NCBI GenBank assembly: GCA_964421575.1
Contig: CAYQXI010000027.1
Coordinates: 1-27,302 of the forward strand
Reading direction: 5' to 3'
Origin: JAAOZN01 sp964421575
Lineage (GTDB): Archaea > Thermoproteota > Nitrososphaeria > Nitrososphaerales > JAAOZN01
Length of the DNA stretch: 27,302 bases
The position numbers were made by a program, and so were the translations under genes. Below, piece by piece: positions 21,543 through 27,302 of this stretch. Numbering within the stretch: position 1 is the stretch's first letter; every line of letters starts with the position of its first letter. The notes beneath the pieces were generated by a model, which made no database searches, was not told the DNA's origin, and saw only the letters and a program-made list of their open reading frames with translations.

Positions 21543-22838
21543 TTACATAGATTTAAGCCCTACTCTATTTGGCAGCATCAACTTCTCATCACCAAAGTAT
21601 GGTCTAAGAACCTTCGGTATGTTTATTGTGTTATCTTCATTTTGATTGTTCTCCATTATCGCTATAAGTGTTCTTTCTGTTGCAACAAGTGTGCTGTTAA
21701 GGGTGTGAACAAACTTTGACTCCTCGTTAGGCTTATCTCTGTACTTTATCCTCAACCTACGCGCTTGATAATCTAGGCAGTTACTGCAAGAGACTACTTC
21801 TCTAAAGGTGTTTTGAGCCGGAAACCAGGCTTCCAGATCATAGGTTTTGGCTGAAGTCTTACCTAAATCACCTGAGCAGAGCAGAACCACTCTATATGGT
21901 ATCTCTAGCGATTGAAAGAATTCTTCAGCGTTGCGTATCATCATCTCATGCTCTTTCCAAGAGTCCTCTGGTTTAGAGAAGACGAACTGCTCGACCTTCT
22001 CAAATTGGTGAACCCTAAATATACCTTTAGTGTCGCGTCCATGGGCCCCCGCTTCCTTTCTAAAGCAAGGGCTTATCCCACCATATCTTAACGGTAGTAG
22101 CGAGCCGTCGAGTATTTCATCCATGTGCATAGCTGCTATGGCGTGCTCAGCGGTTCCGATGAGGTACAGATCTTCTCCCTCGATCTTGTAGATTACATCC
22201 TCAAAGTCTGAAATTATTATCGTTCCCTCTATTGCTTCCCTCCTCAACATATAGGGGGGTTGTAGAAGCGTGAAACCTTTTTGTTTTAGGAAGTCGAGTG
22301 CATAACATATTAGCGCATAGTTTAATCTGACTAAGTCGTTCTTTAGGTAGTAGAACCTTGAACCCGCTACCTTAGCAGCCCTATCTATGTCGATGATATC
22401 CAGCAAGAGTCCGAGAGTTATATGGTCTTTAGGGGGCATCGGTAAGGGTTTAGGTTCACCCCAGCTTCTGACAACTACGTTATCTGACTCGTCCCTTCCA
22501 ATCGGCACGGATTCGTGTATGAGGTTAGGCAGCGCCTTTAGTAGGTTGCTTACTTCTTGATCAAGCGCCTCTGCTTCAGAATCTAGCTTATCTATCTTCT
22601 CGGATAGCTCCTTGACCGCGAGCATTTTTTCCGATACATCTTTACCCTCCCTCTTTGCTTGTGCTATCTCCAAGGAGAGCAAGTTTCTCTGATGCTTGAG
22701 CCTCTGCACCTCAGTCAGCATCTGTCTCCTCTTAGCGTCTTTTGTTAGCAGCTCATCGAGTGGGAAAGATACGCCTCTTTTGGCGAGCATATCTCTTATT
22801 ATATTCGGGTGTTCTCTTACCAGCCTAAGGTCAAGCAT
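21543..22838 (-). CDS. serS: seryl-tRNA synthetase
   Basis: A 431-aa class II synthetase of the common (non-methanogen) type. The N-terminal 110 residues form the tRNA-binding coiled coil (LRLVREHPNIIRDMLAKRGV onward). Motif 2 is FRKEAGAHGRDTKGIFRVHQFEKVE and motif 3 is VATERTLIAIMENNQ. The serine-site TAEHAIAAMH and SCSNCLDYQARRL segments are present. Its start overlaps the end of pcc1 by 8 nt, so it is coupled to a tRNA-modification gene. Confidence 0.97.
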   Translation of the reverse strand: MLDLRLVREHPNIIRDMLAKRGVSFPLDELLTKDAKRRQMLTEVQRLKHQRNLLSLEIAQAKREGKDVSEKMLAVKELSEKIDKLDSEAEALDQEVSNLLKALPNLIHESVPIGRDESDNVVVRSWGEPKPLPMPPKDHITLGLLLDIIDIDRAAKVAGSRFYYLKNDLVRLNYALICYALDFLKQKGFTLLQPPYMLRREAIEGTIIISDFEDVIYKIEGEDLYLIGTAEHAIAAMHMDEILDGSLLPLRYGGISPCFRKEAGAHGRDTKGIFRVHQFEKVEQFVFSKPEDSWKEHEMMIRNAEEFFQSLEIPYRVVLLCSGDLGKTSAKTYDLEAWFPAQNTFREVVSCSNCLDYQARRLRIKYRDKPNEESKFVHTLNSTLVATERTLIAIMENNQNEDNTINIPKVLRPYFGDEKLMLPNRVGLKSM

Positions 22839-23085
22839 CGGCCTTCACCACATCTAAGGAAGCTAAGGCAGAGTGTATATCCTCAAGAATCTCCTCCACG
22901 GTCGATATCAGGGTTTCAAGCCTAAACTTTGACTCAACTTCTATCACTAGAGTGCCACCTACACGCTCCATCCTAATATGAAGACCCTCCGGCAGATTAA
23001 TGTTATCTGGATAGAGCGCGTCATACAACGCTTTAATCAACTTCTGATCACCACTCGTTAACTCTAAGGTTATCTTAGATCTCAA
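22831..23085 (-). CDS. pcc1: KEOPS complex subunit Pcc1
   Basis: An 84-aa small protein with the Pcc1 pattern: an N-terminal beta strand (ITLELTSGDQKLIKALYDAL), a central strand pair (LHIRMERVGGTLVIEVESKF) and a C-terminal helix (LISTVEEILEDIHSALASLD). Pcc1 dimerises in KEOPS and contacts Kae1 for the t6A37 modification of ANN-decoding tRNAs. The location between the RecJ-like gene and serS/rps3ae agrees with the common archaeal order rps15-recJ-pcc1-rps3ae. It overlaps both neighbours. Identity rests on size, fold pattern and context. Confidence 0.85.
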   Translation of the reverse strand: MRSKITLELTSGDQKLIKALYDALYPDNINLPEGLHIRMERVGGTLVIEVESKFRLETLISTVEEILEDIHSALASLDVVKADA

Positions 23086-24473
23086 GAGCCTAACACCTCT
23101 TGAATTAAACTCACGAGCTTTGTAGGCTCCAAATATGCTAGAGTTGCGCCACCAGCAGCCTTATGTCCACCACCTTGCCCATTAACCTTCTCAGCAACCT
23201 TTCTTAGGGTAAGTCCGATGTTAACCTCTCCCTTATATGCGGCGCCTAATCTGGCCGAGATTCTTAAACCTCCTTCTTTAGTCTTCGTGGTTAAGAAGAT
23301 GGGTTTATCTGAGAATTTAGGTATTGCGGAGAGTATGGATGAGATGGAGCCGAGCATCTCCGCATTGACCAAACCATCTGCGACGATGAGGTTGAAGAGT
23401 TGATGCTTTATTATCCTAGTTTCATCTTCTGTGAGCAGCTTTACGACTCTGTTTATAGTCTGCCTATACTCTGCAAGAACCTTTTCAGCCTCGGTCAACG
23501 AGTAACCTCTGTCGCCTAAGCATAGACCAACTCCGAGCCCACTCTTACCCATCCTACCACAAGCATTTAACACCGTGCCGAATTCTCTAGCATCCCGAAG
23601 CGGTGAAAATTCATCCTCTTTAAGTAGAGTATACACATAGCCTACGAGCTCATCCACACCTCTACCGCCGATATAAGGGAGTAGAATCTCTACAATCTTC
23701 TGCTTCTCCTCCTTCGTAAGCTCTGATAAGGTACGCCAGTGATCACCACTCCTCAGATTGATGCCAGCAGCAGTTAACGCGTTAAAGCAGGCTTCACGAT
23801 TACCACTCAGACCTTGGATGTAGGGTGTTGTGGTGGCAGCAAGCGCTTCGTGAACAGCTCTGGTTTCACGACCATAGAATAGTAGATCTATGCTTTCACT
23901 CACCAGACCAGCTTCCTTAGCCGCCTCTAAAACGACCTTATTGGCACCAACCAGAGATCGCCGCTCACCTTGGTCCTGTTTATCCGCCAAGGCAGCGACC
24001 ACAGGGAGCCAGCTAAAGCTCCTCAAGCTGTGGTCGATGGCCGATGAAACAAAGTAGGCTAGGGTTGCGGCACAAGCATCTACACCGCCATCAAACCCGT
24101 AGCACCAAGCGTTTAGGATAGAGGGGTGTGCAAGCTCCTCTTCTGAGACTTGATGGTGGTCTATAAGAACCCATCTTGAGCCGAGATAGTTTTCTAGTAG
24201 CCTAAGCATTCCTCCACCTAACTCGCAGAGAATGTATAGGTCGTACTCTTCATCCTTTAACCCCTCTAGCACCGTTGGTGTGAGGTCGTTTAAGATGCGT
24301 ATGTTGTAGGGTGCTTCTATGCAACGTAGTGCGCGTGCTATGAGGCTTGCGGAAGATATACCATCCGCATCTATATGGCCTAAGATGAGTATCCGCTTCT
24401 TACCCTCAGCCGCCTCTACAATCTTTTCAGCGATAAGAGAAGCCTTTGCTTTCAGAGCCTCTAGATTACCCAA
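23082..24473 (-). CDS. RecJ-like DHH-family exonuclease
   Basis: A 463-aa DHH/DHHA1 phosphoesterase of the archaeal RecJ/GAN group. Motif I is H33-x-D35-x-D37 (GHIDADG), motif III D105-H-H107 (IDHHQ), and motif IV includes D163 in LADKQDQG. The DHHA1 motif GQGGGHKAAGGA is near the C-terminus. Motif II, usually D-x-G-S/G, reads CELGGG (E84) here, an acidic but non-standard metal ligand. Archaeal relatives bind GINS and act in replication or repair, or degrade RNA. It lies 16 nt after rps15 and overlaps pcc1. Confidence 0.9.
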   Translation of the reverse strand: MGNLEALKAKASLIAEKIVEAAEGKKRILILGHIDADGISSASLIARALRCIEAPYNIRILNDLTPTVLEGLKDEEYDLYILCELGGGMLRLLENYLGSRWVLIDHHQVSEEELAHPSILNAWCYGFDGGVDACAATLAYFVSSAIDHSLRSFSWLPVVAALADKQDQGERRSLVGANKVVLEAAKEAGLVSESIDLLFYGRETRAVHEALAATTTPYIQGLSGNREACFNALTAAGINLRSGDHWRTLSELTKEEKQKIVEILLPYIGGRGVDELVGYVYTLLKEDEFSPLRDAREFGTVLNACGRMGKSGLGVGLCLGDRGYSLTEAEKVLAEYRQTINRVVKLLTEDETRIIKHQLFNLIVADGLVNAEMLGSISSILSAIPKFSDKPIFLTTKTKEGGLRISARLGAAYKGEVNIGLTLRKVAEKVNGQGGGHKAAGGATLAYLEPTKLVSLIQEVLGS

Positions 24474-24489
24474 CTCTTACCTAACTTCT

Positions 24490-24939
24490 TCACGCTAACT
24501 GCGCTACTACAGCAGAATACTTCCAGTCTGGAGGAAGGCGCCCTATTCTCCTGTAGTACTTTGCGAGCCTATGTATCTTAGCTTCGATTAACTCCAGTGA
24601 ACGCACATTCTTTCTATCGCCTCTGTGGACTGATAGATGCTCTTGAAGCCGCTTAGCCCGCGCCAGCAAACGCTCTAAGTCCTCGGGTAGATCACCTAGC
24701 AGATTATGCTCCTTCAGCACATCAGTTATGGATTTTCCTAAAATGGGTTTAACGAGAGGTATACCATACTCATCCCTAAGTCTAATACCAATTTCAGATG
24801 GTCTCAAACCACTCTTAGCTAGCTTAACAATCAAAGCCTCTACTTCTTCAGGGCTATGAGTAACCCAGCTAGGAGCCCTTTTCGAAGTAGGTCTAGTTGA
24901 CTGCGACTTCCCTTTCCTGTGGGAATGTATCCTCGCCAA
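24490..24939 (-). CDS. rps15: 30S ribosomal protein S15
   Basis: A 149-aa archaeal/eukaryotic uS15 with the extra N-terminal domain (MARIHSHRKGKSQSTRP, WVTHSPEEVEALIVKLAKSG). The core has EHLSVHRGDRKNVRSLELIEAKIHRLAKYYRR. It heads the cluster rps15-recJ-pcc1-serS-rps3ae. An A/T-rich stretch near 24971-24980 could be its promoter. Confidence 0.97.
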   Translation of the reverse strand: MARIHSHRKGKSQSTRPTSKRAPSWVTHSPEEVEALIVKLAKSGLRPSEIGIRLRDEYGIPLVKPILGKSITDVLKEHNLLGDLPEDLERLLARAKRLQEHLSVHRGDRKNVRSLELIEAKIHRLAKYYRRIGRLPPDWKYSAVVAQLA

Positions 24940-25053
24940 AGCCTCTCTAACAGCACCGATAACACCATCACATAAACCTTACTGATATCTCATTTCGACA
25001 TCTCCCAATTTACTTTGCTGTTCGATTTTATCTTATTCGGAATCTAAAGGTTA

Positions 25054-25071
25054 AAATGTTGCGTAACATTT
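25054..25071. promoter_or_regulatory. inverted repeat upstream of the radical SAM gene
   Basis: AAATGTT (25054-25060) and AACATTT (25065-25071) are perfect 7-bp arms around GCGT. This is an operator-like symmetry in the 168-nt gap between rps15 and the radical SAM gene. Confidence 0.45.
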
Positions 25072-25075
25072 ATTG

Positions 25076-25091
25076 ATAAGAAATTTCTTAT
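25076..25091. promoter_or_regulatory. 16-bp perfect palindrome upstream of the radical SAM gene
   Basis: ATAAGAAATTTCTTAT is self-complementary over all 16 bases and sits 17 nt before the proposed TTG start. TCTTATTCG recurs at 25031-25039 and 25086-25094. The A/T content allows it also to be a TATA-type element. Confidence 0.5.
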
Positions 25092-25107
25092 TCGATATGT
25101 CAGTAAG

Positions 25108-25650
25108 TTGACTTCAACGAGAGAAGGTGTAAAGGTCCCACCGAAGAGAGGTAGAAGTCTTGCTGCTATTAGGGCTTGGAAAACCATTAGGATGAAGAAG
25201 ATAGAGAGGCTTAAAAAAGAGAATAAAAAGATTGATTTTTACCTTTTTGACGAAGACATGAGTAAAGTTTCTTATGGTAAGTTCAAGATTAATCCGCCTA
25301 TAATAAAGTGTTCCAAACTAACTTCATTGAAGAACGGTGGCGTAGGTAAGGAACTTTCTGACGGTTGGGCAATAAATTACGCCATAGGATGCACCTACGC
25401 TTGCCGGTTTTGTTATGTGGATAATATACACAAGAGATTTTCTCTCCAACATGGGGACCTCGTTAACAGGTCTTGGGGAATGTACTTTTTGATTCCAAAA
25501 AACATCGACGAAGCTATGGAAGCAACTCCTTGGTGGAAGTGGACAGGGAAAGAAATAAAGCAGGCTTTACATATATTGACGGGTAGAAGTACCCAGATTG
25601 ATTGGTTCATGCAGGGTGACATATTAGATAGATATTTTGGCGTAGGCTGA
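25108..25650 (+). CDS. truncated radical SAM protein (SplB/COG1533-like)
   Basis: A 180-aa protein with a lysine-rich N-terminus and the radical SAM cluster motif C95-x3-C99-x2-C102 (GCTYACRFCYVD), followed by a WGMYFLIPKNI segment as in spore-photoproduct-lyase-like proteins. Full-length relatives run to about 300 residues or more. Here the frame ends at DRYFGVG, and the usual SAM-barrel strands beyond the cluster region are mostly missing, apparently by internal deletion. Protein-like sequence in another frame just after the stop (FSIGDVDVISIFDPAYHL, near 25665-25720) may be further remnant. The start is TTG25108; no ATG or GTG is near. The gene splits two conserved clusters and is probably decaying or acquired. 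Confidence 0.65.
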   Translation: MTSTREGVKVPPKRGRSLAAIRAWKTIRMKKIERLKKENKKIDFYLFDEDMSKVSYGKFKINPPIIKCSKLTSLKNGGVGKELSDGWAINYAIGCTYACRFCYVDNIHKRFSLQHGDLVNRSWGMYFLIPKNIDEAMEATPWWKWTGKEIKQALHILTGRSTQIDWFMQGDILDRYFGVG

Positions 25651-25752
25651 GATTCTTCCATTTTTCAATCGGTGATGTTGATGTCATCAGTATTTTTGAT
25701 CCAGCTTATCATCTCATCTATTGTATATATTACAGTTCACCATTAGAAGAAT

Positions 25753-26334
25753 CTATTTGTTTGCCGGCTTAAGCAGCATCTCGGCAAGTAGATGAGCAGC
25801 TCTAGCACGGTGTGAGAATAAGTTCTTTTCTTCTAAGCTCATCTCAGCGAATGTCTTTGTCTGCCCTTTTGGTATGAAGATTGGGTCGAAGCCGAAGCCT
25901 AAAGAGCCTCTTGCCTCCTCTGCTATATCCCCCTCGCAGATGCCTCGACAAGGTTTAATCGAACCATTTTCATCAATGTAGACGATCTGTGAGACGAATT
26001 CTGCGCTTCTATCCTTTTCACCAGACATAAGCTTAAGGATACCAGCTACCCCGATCTTCTTGTAGGTGTAGGATGAGTAGGGGCCGGGAAAGCCGTTTAA
26101 TGCTTTTATGAAGAGCCCTGAATCCTCTACGAATAGGGGTCTCTTAAGAATCTGGTAGGCGCTTAACGCGCTCTCCTTTGCGATCTCTTCTAGTTGCTCG
26201 CTCTGGATTTCGTGCTTCTTTATGCTTGCTGTTTCAACAGCGATGCCGTATTTGGATAATATGGCTTCGATCTCTTTTACTTTATTTAGGTTGTTGGTTA
26301 CGAAGATTATGCTCTTCTTAGACGACCCTAGCAT
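25753..26334 (-). CDS. XTP/dITP diphosphatase (HAM1/RdgB family)
   Basis: A 193-aa house-cleaning pyrophosphatase that removes ITP, dITP and XTP from the nucleotide pool. The family signatures TNNLNKVKEIE (near 13), VEDSGLFIKALNGFPGPYSS (near 70), GFGFDPIFIPKG and SHRARA are present. It overlaps the end of bud32 by 17 nt and closes the kae1-bud32-rdgB run. The 102 nt between this gene and the radical SAM stop hold no gene I can support. Confidence 0.95.
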   Translation of the reverse strand: MLGSSKKSIIFVTNNLNKVKEIEAILSKYGIAVETASIKKHEIQSEQLEEIAKESALSAYQILKRPLFVEDSGLFIKALNGFPGPYSSYTYKKIGVAGILKLMSGEKDRSAEFVSQIVYIDENGSIKPCRGICEGDIAEEARGSLGFGFDPIFIPKGQTKTFAEMSLEEKNLFSHRARAAHLLAEMLLKPANK

Positions 26335-26953
26335 ACCTCCCTCTGCGCTCTATCTCTCGGATCTTCGCTTTAAGAGTGTTTACGGTATCCTCACCAAGAA
26401 GAGAGGCGTACCCTTCTAGGACGCTGTTGAAATAGACGTCAGCCTTCTCTGTGTAGGTGCTGATCAACACACCTTTAAGTAGGTGTAGATCAACTGCCCT
26501 ATCTTCTAGCTTCTTGGAAATAAAGGATAGCCCGAAGTCGAGGGCAACAAGTCTACCTTTGGAGAGGATGAAGTTAGATGGTGTCAAGTCGCTGTGCATG
26601 ATGTCGTGGTTATGTAGATGGGCTACAACCCTCCCCATTTCTCTACATAACTTCACACATTCGTCATCGCCTTTAGTTAGAAGAGCTTCTTTCAGCCGCT
26701 CACCCTCAATATACTGCATAATGAGCTCAGCCCTCTTGGGGTCAACAAAGTAGACTAACGGTGTTGGAACACCGCACTCACGTGCTTTCCTTAAGAAGAG
26801 TGCTTCCTGCGAAGTTCTATGAGATCTTATGGCTTGGTCGAGCTGTGGTTGGAAGTAGGGCTTAGGCACCCTAACTTTCCTCACCGCCAGTAGGTTGAGC
26901 CAGTCGATCAGATAGAGATCTGCTTCAGCACCCTTCTTTATCAGCTTCTCCAA
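26318..26953 (-). CDS. bud32: KEOPS kinase/ATPase Bud32
   Basis: A 211-aa small atypical kinase of the piD261/Bud32 family that works with Kae1 in t6A synthesis. KKGAEADLYLID is the short nucleotide loop, EGERLKEAL lies in the linker, the catalytic loop is HSDLTPSNFIL and the metal-binding triad is DFG in VALDFGLSFIS. The C-terminus ends in the arginine-rich RRGRYARVV typical of the family. Bud32 is separate from Kae1 here, not fused as in some archaea, but the genes overlap by 13 nt. Confidence 0.95.
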   Translation of the reverse strand: MEKLIKKGAEADLYLIDWLNLLAVRKVRVPKPYFQPQLDQAIRSHRTSQEALFLRKARECGVPTPLVYFVDPKRAELIMQYIEGERLKEALLTKGDDECVKLCREMGRVVAHLHNHDIMHSDLTPSNFILSKGRLVALDFGLSFISKKLEDRAVDLHLLKGVLISTYTEKADVYFNSVLEGYASLLGEDTVNTLKAKIREIERRGRYARVV

Positions 26954-27302
26954 GGCGTATCGACCGAGTCAAGCCTCCAAGACTGCCTTATAACACTCTT
27001 CTCTATAGGAACCGATACTCCAGCGCAATATGCCAAGAGTCCTGTCCAAGCGATCTGAGCACCACAGTCTCCAGAATACTTTGTCGAGACAGCGCCAAAC
27101 TTTGCGTTATGCCGAGAAGCAACCGCATTAAGCATCTCACATACCCTTCGGTTCGCAGCTCCCCCGCCGGTGACGAGTAGCTCACGCTTCTCCGTAAAGG
27201 CAAGAGCACGCTCAGTTACCTCACAAAGCATAGCGAATCCCGTCTCCTGTACTGAGTATGCCAGATCTTCGAGTGACTCACCAGAGGCTAAAAGGTTCTT
27301 CG
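26941..27302 (-). CDS. kae1: Kae1, C-terminal part (gene continues beyond the window)
   Basis: The last 120 or so residues of the t6A transferase Kae1 (TsaD family) are present, and the frame is open to position 27302. Visible motifs are VTGGGAANRRVCEML (nucleotide-binding GG-x-AAN) and the metal/active-site region KYSGDCGAQIAWTG, where many relatives have GDNGAMIA. The N-terminal HxxxH metal site lies outside the window. The first in-window ATG is internal, so the start is not here. Confidence 0.93.
   Translation of the reverse strand, partial: KNLLASGESLEDLAYSVQETGFAMLCEVTERALAFTEKRELLVTGGGAANRRVCEMLNAVASRHNAKFGAVSTKYSGDCGAQIAWTGLLAYCAGVSVPIEKSVIRQSWRLDSVDTPWRS

Noticed and set aside
26941..26953. 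Kae1-Bud32 fusion
   Set aside because: The genes overlap by 13 nt in different frames, each with its own stop or start, so they are separate proteins.
1..27302. CRISPR arrays, insertion sequences, rRNA genes
   Set aside because: I saw no regularly spaced repeats, transposase-like ORFs with terminal repeats, or rRNA sequence in the window.

Overview
The window is archaeal chromosome. The informational proteins are archaeal (ribosomal L15e, S3ae and S15, TruD, Pth2, and KEOPS Kae1, Bud32 and Pcc1). There is a geranylgeranyl-reductase-type flavoprotein, tRNAs carry introns (two in one tRNA), and many genes start about 26-28 nt downstream of a TATA-like box with no leader. The short L15e (149 aa), long-form LeuC/LeuD and tRNA introns outside the canonical site suggest a TACK lineage, perhaps near Thaumarchaeota/Aigarchaeota. 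That placement is inference, not proof.

Layout. Positions 1-25 hold the possible first codons of a gene leaving the window. Positions 69-443 hold tRNA-Trp (an intron carrying box C/D-like guide elements plus a D-loop insertion) and, on the opposite strand, tRNA-Thr. Positions 469-1590 hold a small SWIM zinc-finger protein and a divergent metallophosphoesterase. Positions 1583-2114 are a graveyard: a broken DUF364-type gene and a possible broken zinc-ribbon gene. Positions 2101-5162 (minus) are leuC-leuD plus a flippase-like membrane protein. Positions 5294-8002 encode an ADP-forming acyl-CoA synthetase fused to a GNAT acetyltransferase. tRNA-Met(CAT) with a non-canonical intron follows. Positions 8489-12992 are a tight trpE-G-D-C-F operon without trpB or trpA. 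In it trpG has no normal start codon and appears to begin at AUA. Positions 12993-14308 hold a decayed remnant, a PAC2-family protein and an unknown protein. Positions 14393-16463 (minus) are a geranylgeranyl reductase-type flavoprotein followed by a nitrilase-family amidase. Positions 16508-18150 are pth2-truD. Positions 18147-19550 (minus) are serA and rpl15e. Positions 19614-20819 are a YchF/Ygr210-type GTPase. Positions 20816-24939 (minus) are rps15, a RecJ-like DHH protein, pcc1, serS and rps3ae. Positions 25108-25650 hold a truncated radical SAM gene. Positions 25753-27302 (minus) are kae1 (cut by the window edge), bud32 and an XTP/dITP diphosphatase.

Most of the window is housekeeping: leucine and tryptophan biosynthesis, tRNA modification (KEOPS t6A, TruD pseudouridine, intron-guided 2'-O-methylation), tRNA charging and recycling (SerRS, Pth2) and ribosomal proteins. 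The points most worth a second look are the self-guiding, doubly interrupted tRNA-Trp, the AUA start of trpG, the acyl-CoA synthetase-GNAT fusion that keeps both phospho-histidines, a 29-nt element shared by two upstream regions, and the broken genes. I did not find a clear new defence or mobile system.
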